Shown: piece after piece, positions 22,510 to 31,595 of the stretch
Position numbering within the stretch: the first letter of the stretch is position 1
Layout: each line of letters begins with the position of its first letter
DNA from: a virus
Virus record (IMG/VR): IMGVR_UViG_3300037842_001004
Location: 1 to 54,705 of that record
Direction: 5' to 3' (one strand)
DNA length: 54,705 nucleotides
Position numbers and translations under genes: made by a program
The notes under the pieces: model-generated
Database searches by the model: none
Told to the model about the DNA's origin: nothing
The model's input: the letters and a program-made list of their open reading frames with translations, nothing else

Positions 22510-25500
22510 CCAGGGGACGGCGCGCCCGCGCACGGCAACGACACCTTCGAGAGGCCGAGTGGGTCAAGATCCCGGGCTCGATAGGGTCCGACCTCTTCGA
22601 CCGCCTGGAGAAGGGCGGCGCCCACAAGTACGTGCGACGCGTCCGCCGCGGCCGGCGCTGGGTCTACTACTACGACGTCACGGGCGGCCACGGCATCGGG
22701 CACCACGAAGAGATGCACGCCGGGGCCAAGTTCCGGCTCAAGAGCCGGGGCCACGCGGGCCACTACGAGGTGCTCGAAGTCAACGGTGACGAGGTCGTCA
22801 TCGAGCACGACGAGAGCGGCCACAAGGTCCGCATGAGTAAGGCCGCGCTGGAGAAGATGTTGCTGCGCGAGCACGCGAAGCTCGTCGACTCGCACAAGGC
22901 GCGCACCAGGGCGGAGATGGCCGAGGTCGCGAGGTTCGGGTCCAAGCGCCAGAAGCGCGCGATGCGCGAGTACGTTCGGCGCTACGGGCACACGAGGCCC
23001 CTGCAGACCAACCTTCACGAGCAATACGGGGAGCAGGGCGCGCCGAAGAAGGGCGAGAAGGGGCACGCCGAGCTGAGCCCCGAGAGGCGCGACGCCCTCG
23101 TCCAGGCGGACGCCATCCTCGACCGCGCCCGGCAGGTTTGGGAGGACCCCGACCAGGGTTGGCATGTGGCCTACGCCGCACAGGTCGCACTCGGCGTAGC
23201 CGTGACCGAGGACTGGTTGTCGGAGGACAGCCTTGGGGGCGAAGCCGAACTCGACCCCGAGGACCTCCCGCACCTGCTCGGAGCGAGCCACCTGTCCCCG
23301 CAGGACGCCGCCGAAGCGATCGTGCTCGCGGTCGACGTCAACGAGCGCGTCCCGCGCCCCCTCATGCGGGAGATGCTCGCGGACACGATCGCGCCGGTCG
23401 GCAAGATGCGGCTCGTGAACGTCCCGAAGGCCGAGGCGTTGGAGTTCGTCCAGCAACATCACTCCGAGATGCCCGAGCCGAACCCCCGCGGCCTCATCTA
23501 CGCGATCGGGATCCGCGACGGAGAGCGCCTCGTAGCGGTCGCCACGGCGAGCCACCCGAGCGGGCGATGGGGCTCCGGGCGGACGGACATCCGCAATATC
23601 GTCGAGTTGACGCGGATCGCCTCCGACGGCACCGGCCGCAAGGGCGCAAGCTCGAAGCTCGCAGCGCGGGTGATCGACTTGCTCGACAAGAGCAAGCGGG
23701 GCAACCCGGACGAGCCCGGCCTGTTCGTCACCTACTCGCTCCTGAGCGAGGCTGGCACCACGTACAAGGCGCTGCGCGAGAAGGGTCTGAGGCCCGTCTC
23801 GCTTCGAGAGGGAAAAGAGGGCGGCGGCGGCGGCGCCCGCAAGGGGAACAAACTGGGCTACGCCGCGCCCGACAAAATCCGATGGGAGGCCGGCGACGCG
23901 GCCGGGCCGGCTGACTGGAGCCTGCTCGACCTCGCTGTCGGAGGTGACAAGCACGCCGAGGCGATGGCCGAGCAGGCCAAGCGCGAAGCCGAGCGCCTGG
24001 GGAAGGACCGCGCCGCCGCGAAGGCCGACCTCGCCGCGGCGCTCGCCACGGAAGGGCGGGAGGGAGCCGACGCGACGATGGCGGCAGCGGCTCGCGTCCG
24101 CGCGACCGGCGGGAGCCCCGAGAGCCTGCCAGGGTGGGAGCGGTTCGCCACGCACAGCCCCTGGGGACCCCGTGAGCCCGTCGTCGAGGCGGGCCGGCGT
24201 TACGGCACGGTGCGAGCCGCCGGCGTCGGCGCCGGGCACTCCTGGTACGTCTGGGACGCCAAAGAGAAGAAGGTCGTCGACCACGCGCCCGGGTCCGCCC
24301 ACGCCGCCGACGCCGCCGAGGCCCGAGCCAGCGCCGCGAAGTGGAACGACGCCGCCGGGCGTGGCGCGACCCCGCACGAAGAGGACGCCGCGGAGATGGG
24401 CGCGAAGTGGCGGGCGAAGGCCGTCGGCCTGGAGGACGGGCAGGGTCCCGGGCAACTGGGGAATTGGATCCGGTCGATGCGCGACAACGTGCGCATGCAG
24501 CCGGGCGTCGACATCAGCCAGCACGAGCACACCCGCAGCCGTGCCGCCCTGGCGGCGCTCATCACCGAGCGCACCCGCCGGAAGGACCAGCGATCCATCG
24601 CGAGGCGCGCCGCCCTGGCGAAGAAGCGCGAGAGGTCGCGCGCAGCGCACAACGCGGCCCGACCGCAGGAGGACAAGACCAGGAAGGCCGCAGAGTACGC
24701 CGAGCGGGCCGCGAAGGTCCGGCAGCAACCGCGGGCGCACGACCCCGGCTTTTCGCACTCCCGGTACTTCGCGTCCGGCTCGAACCGGCCCGGGGAGATC
24801 CGGGGGCTCGCAGACGCGGGGCACAACATCGGCGTCGCGATCGACAAGCTCAACGAGGCCGCGGTCGTCGAGATTCAGGGGCTCAAGGGCGAGCAGGTGA
24901 AGGTGTTCGTCGACTCCGGCGCGTTCAGCGAGGTGTTCGTCAACTTCCCGGGGAAGTCCGGCAAGTTGCCCGACCCGGACCGCCCGGTCGGGATCCACAC
25001 CGTCGCGCCGATTTCGGACGAGGTCTGGGCCGAGCGCATCGAGAAGATGGGGCGCCTGACGACGCTCACATGGGACAGGGGGGAGGGGCAGCTCTACCTC
25101 GTCGCGCCCGACAAGGTCGGCGACCAGGACGAGACCCTCCGGCGCCTGGAGAAGTTCGCCGACGATGTCCGTGGGTGGGAGGCCGCGAGCGCAACGGTGC
25201 TCGTGCCCGTCCAGAAGGGCTCGCGGCGGATGGCGGATATGTGGAAGCGGCAGATGGAGATTCTCGGGCCGGGGGATTGGGTCGCCGCGATCCCGATGAA
25301 GAAGGACGCGACGAGCGCCGAGGACCTCCGCGTCTTCCTCACCTCCGCCGACCCGAAGCCGACCCGGCTCCACCTCCTCGGCCTGGGTCTGAACAGCGAC
25401 GCCTATCCGGCGGTCAAGGCCGTACTCGACGAGGTCGGCCCGGAGATTGAGGTCAGCCTGGACAGCAACCGCAAGCGCGCGATCGTCGGGCACTACCAGC

Positions 25501-27293
25501 GCAAGGGCGAGAAGGGGCCGCCGAAGAAGGGGACCGCCGCGTTGCGCGACGCCGAGGCCAAGCTCAAGGGCCGCGCGTTCGAGGACCACGCGGACCCCGA
25601 CATGGCGACGATGTGGTCGGAGGACCGGGAGACCAGGATCGGGGAGTACACGACGCAGAAGTGGCGCAAAGCCATCGCGAAGGAGCACTCCCTGCCCGAC
25701 CGCGCCCTATTCGTCAGCGACCCGGCCGCCTGGATGGGGAAGCCCGCGGACGGAGGTCCGGTCAAGGGGCCTGACGGGTTGTTCCGAGAGGGGCCTGACG
25801 GGCACCCGGTCGAGACCTACGCGGAGCAGCACCCGAGCATCGACGCCGCCCTGCGCGACCAGTACGAGGAATGGTTCACGACCGGCGGCGGGAACACCTA
25901 CTACCGCCAGCGGCGGCAGAACCGAGAGATGATCAAGGACGAGGTCGACCCCCGGGCGCACCGCGACGCGAAGACCAGGGCGAGAGAGGTGAGAGTGGCG
26001 AAGGCCAAGGCCGCAGCGAAGCCCACCAGGAGGCTCGGCGTCTACGGGTGGAGCGACGCAACGAAGGCCGACTCGGCGGGGCTCCACCTCGACCAGGAGA
26101 CGGGTCGCGTGCATCACATCGACTGGGCGCCGAAGCGGATGTCGGCTGATGATGTCGAGGAGTTCAACGCGGCGCCCCGAGCAAAGGCCGCGGCCATGAA
26201 CCGCGTGCTCGAAGCCTACGACGCGGGGACGCGCGAGTTCGGGGACGGTAGCGGCCGCTACGCCGTCGTCATCCCCGACGCGTCAGAGCCTGGACGCTGG
26301 CGCTACAGCGAGTACGACAAGAGCGGGTTTGCCTCGCACCGGACGTTCGACACGCCGCACGAGGCCGCGGCTGCAGCGGCCGACGAGGGGTTCACCGAGG
26401 CCGCGCCCGGGACCCTCGACCAACTCGCCGTGACCGACGAATGGGCCGAGGGGACGCGCGCCGCTCGCGTGATGCAGATCGCGAACTCCGCCGGGGGCCA
26501 CGGCGCGTCCGCGGTGCTCGGTCACTTCGCGCGTAACGGCCGGTCTGCCGCCGCGCTCGCCGCCATCGAGGCCGCGGTGCCCGAGCTGCGCGCGGGGCGC
26601 GTGCCTGCCGCCCTGTTGCCTGCGGCGGCCGAGGCCATCAGCGGACGGCAGCCCGCCAACGAGCACCGGCAACGCTCATTCGTCGACGACGACGGGAAGA
26701 CGCATCACGTCAGCCCATCGGACGAGCAGATCGGCCTGATGGCGCAACGCGCCCACGGCACGCTCAACCCGCTTGTCGAGCGGTGGGTGGTGCTCAACGA
26801 GAAGGGATCGAAGACGAAGGTGCTCGACGCCTACGACGCGCTCCCGCCCGTCGAGAAGGCCGCGCTCGCCTTCCAGGTCGAGGACCTCGTCGGGGGCGAC
26901 GGCTACATCACCGCGTACCGGACGCTCAACCGCGGCGACGACCCGAAGCAGATGGGCGGCGCGTCGGTCTCGACGAACCCGAAGTGGAAGGACAAGGACA
27001 ACGCTCACGCGTTCCGCGTCCACCACAGCGACATCCTGCTCACGCACGAGCAACACGAGAGCGGCGCCGGCGCCAACGCCGTCGGCTCCGCCCTGGGCCG
27101 AAGCAAGGGGTTCGGGGGGTACGGGAGCGAACAGGAGGTGATCCTCAAGCGCACCGCCCAGGTCGAGCACCTGGGGCTCGCGAAGCCGCCACCGGCCCCC
27201 GCCCTCCTCCCGAACGATAGGAACGCGTCGACCAAGCCGACCAGCTCCGCGGTGCAACAGAGCCTCGGAGGCGAGGACTGGCTTGCAAGGTGA
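22506..27293 (+). CDS. Giant polyvalent protein 2: KY module, GNAT (XF1762-like), TGT/DpdA-like and ADP-ribosyltransferase-like domains
   Basis: 1595 aa, ATGA overlap. Residues ~34-170: shared module. ~302-436: GNAT fold of the XF1762 type (IVELTRIASDGTGRKGASSK, LFVTYSLLSEAGTTYKAL). ~745-997: TIM-barrel base-exchange domain like TGT/DpdA, with VFVDSGAFSEV, YLVAPDKVGDQ, VPVQKG, AAIPMKKDAT, LHLLGLGLNSD and SLDSNRKRA in family order. ~1467-1553: ADP-ribosyltransferase-like end (ITAYRTLNR, SVSTNP, EQEVIL: an R-S-ExE triad). Long Ala/Arg/Lys helices link them. DpdA-like enzymes exchange guanine for 7-deazaguanines in DNA; ARTs modify host proteins. No preQ0 synthesis genes are in the window. Confidence 0.75.
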   Translation: MTRGRRARARQRHLREAEWVKIPGSIGSDLFDRLEKGGAHKYVRRVRRGRRWVYYYDVTGGHGIGHHEEMHAGAKFRLKSRGHAGHYEVLEVNGDEVVIEHDESGHKVRMSKAALEKMLLREHAKLVDSHKARTRAEMAEVARFGSKRQKRAMREYVRRYGHTRPLQTNLHEQYGEQGAPKKGEKGHAELSPERRDALVQADAILDRARQVWEDPDQGWHVAYAAQVALGVAVTEDWLSEDSLGGEAELDPEDLPHLLGASHLSPQDAAEAIVLAVDVNERVPRPLMREMLADTIAPVGKMRLVNVPKAEALEFVQQHHSEMPEPNPRGLIYAIGIRDGERLVAVATASHPSGRWGSGRTDIRNIVELTRIASDGTGRKGASSKLAARVIDLLDKSKRGNPDEPGLFVTYSLLSEAGTTYKALREKGLRPVSLREGKEGGGGGARKGNKLGYAAPDKIRWEAGDAAGPADWSLLDLAVGGDKHAEAMAEQAKREAERLGKDRAAAKADLAAALATEGREGADATMAAAARVRATGGSPESLPGWERFATHSPWGPREPVVEAGRRYGTVRAAGVGAGHSWYVWDAKEKKVVDHAPGSAHAADAAEARASAAKWNDAAGRGATPHEEDAAEMGAKWRAKAVGLEDGQGPGQLGNWIRSMRDNVRMQPGVDISQHEHTRSRAALAALITERTRRKDQRSIARRAALAKKRERSRAAHNAARPQEDKTRKAAEYAERAAKVRQQPRAHDPGFSHSRYFASGSNRPGEIRGLADAGHNIGVAIDKLNEAAVVEIQGLKGEQVKVFVDSGAFSEVFVNFPGKSGKLPDPDRPVGIHTVAPISDEVWAERIEKMGRLTTLTWDRGEGQLYLVAPDKVGDQDETLRRLEKFADDVRGWEAASATVLVPVQKGSRRMADMWKRQMEILGPGDWVAAIPMKKDATSAEDLRVFLTSADPKPTRLHLLGLGLNSDAYPAVKAVLDEVGPEIEVSLDSNRKRAIVGHYQRKGEKGPPKKGTAALRDAEAKLKGRAFEDHADPDMATMWSEDRETRIGEYTTQKWRKAIAKEHSLPDRALFVSDPAAWMGKPADGGPVKGPDGLFREGPDGHPVETYAEQHPSIDAALRDQYEEWFTTGGGNTYYRQRRQNREMIKDEVDPRAHRDAKTRAREVRVAKAKAAAKPTRRLGVYGWSDATKADSAGLHLDQETGRVHHIDWAPKRMSADDVEEFNAAPRAKAAAMNRVLEAYDAGTREFGDGSGRYAVVIPDASEPGRWRYSEYDKSGFASHRTFDTPHEAAAAAADEGFTEAAPGTLDQLAVTDEWAEGTRAARVMQIANSAGGHGASAVLGHFARNGRSAAALAAIEAAVPELRAGRVPAALLPAAAEAISGRQPANEHRQRSFVDDDGKTHHVSPSDEQIGLMAQRAHGTLNPLVERWVVLNEKGSKTKVLDAYDALPPVEKAALAFQVEDLVGGDGYITAYRTLNRGDDPKQMGGASVSTNPKWKDKDNAHAFRVHHSDILLTHEQHESGAGANAVGSALGRSKGFGGYGSEQEVILKRTAQVEHLGLAKPPPAPALLPNDRNASTKPTSSAVQQSLGGEDWLAR

Positions 27294-27349
27294 ACCCCCG
27301 GATTGCGGAGTGGGCGATGGGCTTCCCGAAAGACTGGTTGAAATCGTGA
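27290..27349 (+). CDS. 19-residue micropeptide resembling a DNA methylase C-terminus
   Basis: MNPRIAEWAMGFPKDWLKS from GTG 27290 (overlaps the previous stop as GTGA) to TGA 27347-27349 (overlaps the next GTG, again GTGA). The NPRxxEWxMGFPxxW pattern is that of the last motif of many phage cytosine methylases (NPxFVEWLMGFPxGWT). A complete methylase is absent. It may be a functional micropeptide, a coupling ORF or a fossil. Confidence 0.5.
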   Translation: MNPRIAEWAMGFPKDWLKS

Positions 27350-27642
27350 GTTGCAACGAGTGCGGGAACCCCCTGGACAGCGACGACGAATGCGAGGACT
27401 GCGCGGTGGTGGTCGAGGCCGCCACCGCCGAGGCCGGGGATGCTTGGCGGTATGCTGCGAGTCTCGGGTACGACGCGGCGACGGTCGCCGAGTTGGTCGC
27501 GGCGGAAGGTCTGACGGTCGAGGTCATCGAGGATGGCGACGCGCCGACCTGGGAGGTCAAGGACGGCGTCGAGTTGGTCGGCCTGGGCCAGACCCTCATG
27601 GGCGCCAGCGTGGCGGCCTTGCGCAACCGCAGGGTTCTGTAG
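27346..27642 (+). CDS. Small zinc-knuckle protein, 98 aa
   Basis: GTG 27346 is chosen for its GTGA overlap with the micropeptide; TTG 27283 is the longest alternative. CNECGNPLDSDDECEDC near the N-terminus gives two Cys pairs (zinc knuckle). The rest alternates helix and strand (TVAELVAAEGLTVEVIEDGD). No family recognised. Confidence 0.55.
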   Translation: MSCNECGNPLDSDDECEDCAVVVEAATAEAGDAWRYAASLGYDAATVAELVAAEGLTVEVIEDGDAPTWEVKDGVELVGLGQTLMGASVAALRNRRVL

Positions 27643-27643
27643 G

Positions 27644-27672
27644 ACGACACACGGGGGCCGCTCGCGTATCCT
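27644..27672 (+). promoter_or_regulatory. Promoter before polyvalent gene 3
   Basis: ACGACA (27644-27649), 17-base spacer, TATCCT (27667-27672). An inverted repeat CCGCT ... AGCGG (27659-27677) surrounds the -10 box. Transcription would start near 27680, ahead of the tandem start codons at 27693. Confidence 0.5.
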
Positions 27673-27692
27673 AGCGGCGCTGATGACGGAGC

Positions 27693-27725
27693 ATGGACAG
27701 CATGGACAGCATGGACAGCATGGAC
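27693..27725 (+). repeat. Tandem ATGGACAGC repeat with four in-frame start codons
   Basis: The 9-base unit ATGGACAGC occurs three times and then as ATGGAC, giving MDSMDSMDSMDA at the protein start. ACGGAG at 27686-27691 is too close to the first ATG but well spaced for ATG 27702. Copy-number change would move the start without breaking the frame. Confidence 0.8.
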
Positions 27726-30700
27726 GCTCGATCGAGCCGAGCGCGCGGACGGGCAGGGTCCGTGCGAGACCGGGGCGATAAGGCGCGCGAGCGGCTTCTC
27801 AAGTCCGGCGAGCGAGCCGGTCACAAGTACCTGTACCGGGTCAAACACGGCCGCGGCTGGCGCTACGTCTACAAGGATGATGTGGCGCACCACGCCCGAC
27901 CCATCTCGGACCGCGAGCGTTGGCGCCGCGACAGGTCACCGAAGGCGGACCAGGAGACGGCGCACAGGGTCGCGGCGCACGGTATTGTGCCGCACGCCGG
28001 CGTGCTGCGAGACGACGAGGTCCACGGCGCGTCGAGGGTCCTGGGCGGACACCGGGTCGACGAGAGCCGACTCAACTCAGCCGGTGTGCCGATCAAGGTC
28101 CCGAACCACAATCCGCACGACGAGTGGAACCGACATCGAGAGATTCTCGCCGCCCGGATCGGCGTTGTGGGCGACAGCATCGCCCACAACGAGAGTCGGC
28201 TCTCGACCTGGACGAACGGCACGGGCGAGGGCGTCACCTCCGCGGCCGAGCTGGTCGAGTTGGCGGGTGCGGCTGAGAGCGGGTTCAAGGACGTGATGCA
28301 CGCCGCCTGCGGCGCCGTCGCCGGTGCGACGACCTTCTACGGCGAGAAGAAGGACAAGGACGGGAAGGTCACGGGCGACTACGCCATCAAGGGCGCGAAG
28401 CGTCTAGGCGAGAAGGTCGAGGCGTGGGCGAAGGACGACGTCGAGCAGGGCCGGATGAGCAACATCGAGGGCGCACGCCTCCGTGTGCTCCGCAACGAAG
28501 TCAGCGACTGCTTGCGCGGCTCGATCCTCGTCGACCACCCGGAGCAGATCGGCCACGCCGTCGCGGCGCTTCGCGAGCACGCGAGGGCCGTTGGAGCTGA
28601 CATTACGGTCGAGAACAAGTGGGGCAACGAACACAAGGGCGCCTATCTGGCGGTGCATGCCCGGATGCTCATGCCGTCCCCAAAGGGGATGATCCGAACC
28701 GAGGTGCAGATCCACCCGAAGGCGCTCATCGAGCCCAAGGAGGAGATGCACAAGGTCTACGACGTGACGCGCAAGCCGGGCTTCGACAAGGCGAAGGACA
28801 AGGACGCCTACAACGCGAGCAGCAAACTCGTTTGGACGGCCGGCATGCGTCGACTGAACGAGGACCGCGGGCACGGGCAACTGACGGACCAAACGTCGCC
28901 GCATGCCTCACCCGAGGTTCACGAAGAGGCCGCACGGGCGCACGAGGGCGTAGCCAGGATGCACGAGGTCCGTGGCGCCCAGGCGGTCGGGGTGGCACGG
29001 GGTGGCGAGAAGGCAACGGACAGGCACGCGCGCTTCGCGAACGCCGCCCGATCGATGGCCCGAGCGCACCGCGTCCAAGCCTCCGCGAAGCGCGGTATCC
29101 GTCCGTTGGACGTCGGGGAGACTCACCAGCACCTCAGTTCGGACGAGCACGACAAACTCGCAGGGCTTCACGAGATGTCGGCCGTCGAGGACGAGCACGG
29201 TGCCTGGGGCATGAAGCACGGCGTGGACCGCGAGGTGGCCCTGAACCGCGCCGCTGTGTCCCGCCTCACAGCCGTCGGCCATCAGCAGGCAGCCCGGAAT
29301 GTTCGCATTGCCGCGATGGCCCGGCCGCTCCTGAAGGCCGAGGACCTTGAGAAGGGTCGGATGCGCGGGGGTAAGTACCTCAAGAAGCGTTGGACCGGCT
29401 CCCGTTGGGCCTACACCTACCCGGACGACGTCCACCCGGGGAAGCAGCGTCGCGCCATCATGGAGGACTTGGAGCACCACGTCCGACACGGCCACCTGCA
29501 CTCCGAGACGATCGCCGACCACGGGACCCGCCTCGGGGAGCTGGACAAGAAGGTCCGCGTCCGAGCGGCCGTCCGAGCTGGCGCCGATGCGTCCGAACTG
29601 GCTGCGATGAGTTGGGACGACCGCGAGGCGGCGATCGCCGCGAAGGTCGGTGAGCGCCCCTGGCGACGGAGCGCGGGGAAGGGGAAGACCGGGCGCGTGG
29701 GGTCGCAGGACCCGATGACCGGCACCTCGCTCGGGCAGTCCAGGGCGAACAAGGCACGGGCGAAGGCGGCCCACGTCGGCTCTGTCGGCGCTCAGGCCAA
29801 CCCACCGCGGCTGCACCCGGCCGCGACGGCATCGCGTGCGCAACAACTCGCGACGCACTCGGCCGCGGTCCACATCGAGACGCACCGGAACCCGCCCGAG
29901 GGCGGCGACCGGTACTCGGCCGTGCGGACCAAGTTGCACCAGGAGGCCATCAGCGCCCACACCGAGGGGAAAACGAAGGGGCACGACCGGCCGCACGCGA
30001 TCGTGATGATGGGCGGGCCAGGGTCCGGCAAGGGGACCGTCCTCAAGAAGATCATGGGGAAGGGTGCGATGGACAACTACGTCCACGTCGACCCCGACGA
30101 GATGAAGCAGCGCGTGCCCGAGTACCAGATCGCGCGTGCCCGGAACGCCAAGGACGCGGCGTCGGTGGGTCACGAAGAGTCGTCGCACATGGCGGTGAAG
30201 CTCCACCAGCACGCCGTCGCAGCTCGACACAACATCCTGCTCGACGGCACCGGGAAGAACGCGAAGAAGCACATCGCGAAGATCAAGGCCCTGAAGGCGG
30301 CCGGCTACCACGTCACCGTCATCAGCCCGCACATCGGGGTCGAGGAGGGCGTGGCGCGCGTCTCCCAACGTGCGGACCGGTCTGGTCGCTTCGTCCCGAC
30401 CGACGTCGTGCGCGGGGCGTACGGCAAGATCCCGGGCAACTTCCACGACGTGGCCGCGCACGCCGACGACGCGATGTTGATCGACAACCACAACGGCCCG
30501 CGCGTCATGTGGCACAAAGACGAAGACGGCGAGCACGTCAGCCACGCCGACCACTACTCCCGCTTCCGCGAGGACGCGGCGGAGTCGAGGAAGGGGCAGG
30601 GGAAGGACGCACGCGAGGCGACGGCCGCGGCGTCGGCCGCGTCTGCCGACTCCGACCAGGGCCACCTGCAGGCCCACCTTCGTCACCGTCGCCTGTCGAG

Positions 30701-31244
30701 CGCGGCGACGTCCGCCGGCAACGAGGGCCTCGCCGCGCAACACAAGGCCGCAAGCCGAGCCCACCTGGAGGCCGCGCAATCACCCACGGCGGAGGGCCGC
30801 ACCCGCGCAGCGTCCGTCGCTGCGCTACACGAGCACGCCACGACCCACCCGGGGCACGACCAGAGCATCGAGTGGCACCACAAGCAGGCCGGGTTGGTAC
30901 ATCGGGCCGTGATGGCCGGCGCAGGGCATCGCGTCACGCCGGATATGCGAGAGGCCGGGAAGCACTCGCCAACGTCCCCGACAAAGCCAGATCCAGCCGA
31001 GGCACACGAGCAGGCGGCCGCGGGCCACGATCGCGTGGCCGCCGGGCACGAGCACGCCACCGGGCAGCGTCACGCGGACGCCCAGGGGAACACCGTTCCG
31101 CCCGACGCGCACAAGGCGGCGGCGAAGGCCCACCGGTCGGCAGCGCAGGCCCACCGCGACGGCCGCGGGGACGCGCAGGCGTTGACCTACAAGGCCGACG
31201 ACGCATCAACCCGAGCCCATGGCTGGAACACACGAGGCGCTTGA
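27693..31244 (+). CDS. Giant polyvalent protein 3: RelA/SpoT-like and zeta-toxin kinase domains
   Basis: 1183 aa (start at 27693, 27702, 27711 or 27720). Residues ~40-62: short KY motif (GHKYLYRVKHGRGWRYVY). ~137-366: probable RelA/SpoT-like nucleotidyltransferase fold, with DCLRGSILVDHPEQIGHAV (metal-Asp strand), GAYLAVHARML (the GYRSxH-like motif) and RTEVQIHPKAL (the EVQIRT-like strand). ~557-580: second KY motif (GGKYLKKRW, RWAYTY). ~736-946: zeta-toxin-type P-loop kinase (GGPGSGKGTV at 774, VHVDPDEMK, ILLDGTGKN). The C-terminus is Ala/His-rich helix. Zeta kinases phosphorylate UDP-N-acetylglucosamine; the RelA-like call is less certain than the kinase. Confidence 0.7.
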   Translation: MDSMDSMDSMDARSSRARGRAGSVRDRGDKARERLLKSGERAGHKYLYRVKHGRGWRYVYKDDVAHHARPISDRERWRRDRSPKADQETAHRVAAHGIVPHAGVLRDDEVHGASRVLGGHRVDESRLNSAGVPIKVPNHNPHDEWNRHREILAARIGVVGDSIAHNESRLSTWTNGTGEGVTSAAELVELAGAAESGFKDVMHAACGAVAGATTFYGEKKDKDGKVTGDYAIKGAKRLGEKVEAWAKDDVEQGRMSNIEGARLRVLRNEVSDCLRGSILVDHPEQIGHAVAALREHARAVGADITVENKWGNEHKGAYLAVHARMLMPSPKGMIRTEVQIHPKALIEPKEEMHKVYDVTRKPGFDKAKDKDAYNASSKLVWTAGMRRLNEDRGHGQLTDQTSPHASPEVHEEAARAHEGVARMHEVRGAQAVGVARGGEKATDRHARFANAARSMARAHRVQASAKRGIRPLDVGETHQHLSSDEHDKLAGLHEMSAVEDEHGAWGMKHGVDREVALNRAAVSRLTAVGHQQAARNVRIAAMARPLLKAEDLEKGRMRGGKYLKKRWTGSRWAYTYPDDVHPGKQRRAIMEDLEHHVRHGHLHSETIADHGTRLGELDKKVRVRAAVRAGADASELAAMSWDDREAAIAAKVGERPWRRSAGKGKTGRVGSQDPMTGTSLGQSRANKARAKAAHVGSVGAQANPPRLHPAATASRAQQLATHSAAVHIETHRNPPEGGDRYSAVRTKLHQEAISAHTEGKTKGHDRPHAIVMMGGPGSGKGTVLKKIMGKGAMDNYVHVDPDEMKQRVPEYQIARARNAKDAASVGHEESSHMAVKLHQHAVAARHNILLDGTGKNAKKHIAKIKALKAAGYHVTVISPHIGVEEGVARVSQRADRSGRFVPTDVVRGAYGKIPGNFHDVAAHADDAMLIDNHNGPRVMWHKDEDGEHVSHADHYSRFREDAAESRKGQGKDAREATAAASAASADSDQGHLQAHLRHRRLSSAATSAGNEGLAAQHKAASRAHLEAAQSPTAEGRTRAASVAALHEHATTHPGHDQSIEWHHKQAGLVHRAVMAGAGHRVTPDMREAGKHSPTSPTKPDPAEAHEQAAAGHDRVAAGHEHATGQRHADAQGNTVPPDAHKAAAKAHRSAAQAHRDGRGDAQALTYKADDASTRAHGWNTRGA

Positions 31245-31269
31245 CTCTGTAGGCGGCCTCGCCTACATT
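31241..31269 (+). promoter_or_regulatory. Class I palindromic promoter
   Basis: TTGACT (31241-31246, over the stop of polyvalent gene 3), 17-base spacer, TACATT (31264-31269). GTAGGCG GCCT CGCCTAC at 31249-31266. The leader then folds TGCGAC / GTCGCA around CTCAAGC (31275-31293) before GAGGAGGAGG. Confidence 0.75.
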
Positions 31270-31308
31270 GGTAGTGCGACCTCAAGCGTCGCAGAGGAGG
31301 AGGGCCAC

Positions 31309-31497
31309 ATGGCTAAGAAGCACGCCGGCATACCGCTATCTGAGATGATCGCGCGCGCCAACAAGTTCGGCGAGGCGGGGAAGCCCGCGCTGGACTACGA
31401 TCCAGACGAGCCGAAGACGTACGAACGCGAGGCGTTCGTTCCAAACCACCGGGAAGCAGAGGACGACCACCTCGGCGACGACCCCGTCGACGAGTGA
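31309..31497 (+). CDS. Small hypothetical protein, 62 aa
   Basis: ATG 31309 with a strong GAGGAGGAGGG upstream and its own class I promoter. Basic N-terminus (AKKHAGIPLSEMIARANKF), acidic C-terminus (EAEDDHLGDDPVDE). No family recognised. Strong promoter and ribosome site suggest high, regulated expression. Confidence 0.6.
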   Translation: MAKKHAGIPLSEMIARANKFGEAGKPALDYDPDEPKTYEREAFVPNHREAEDDHLGDDPVDE

Positions 31498-31528
31498 CCG
31501 TTCCGTCCGCGCGATGCTACTCGGCCGC
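31496..31528 (+). repeat. Diverged repeat after stop codon, copy 1
   Basis: GACCGTTCCGTCCGCGCGAT and the following GCTACTCGGCCGC resemble 31836-31869 (GACCGTCCCGCCGCGCGGTG, then CTAGACTCGGCCGC). Each copy begins at a stop codon and precedes a different gene. Confidence 0.5.
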
Positions 31529-31537
31529 CAGCAAGGG

Positions 31538-31565
31538 TTGGCAGGTGGGCGTCCGTGCTTACCTT
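31538..31565 (+). promoter_or_regulatory. Class I palindromic promoter
   Basis: TTGGCA (31538-31543), 16-base spacer, TACCTT (31560-31565). GTGGGCGTCCGTGCTTAC at 31545-31562 keeps the same position relative to the -10 box as the other class I sites and is nearly identical to the minus-strand site at 16719-16736. Confidence 0.65.
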
Positions 31566-31595
31566 TAGGGTGCAACAGAGGAGAGGAGCCACACG

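Noticed and set aside
22296-25688. Antisense open frame of 1130 codons opposite polyvalent gene 2
   Set aside because: High-GC third-position bias keeps the antisense frame open; composition is Arg/Leu/Val-rich with no motif, while the plus strand has clear domains.
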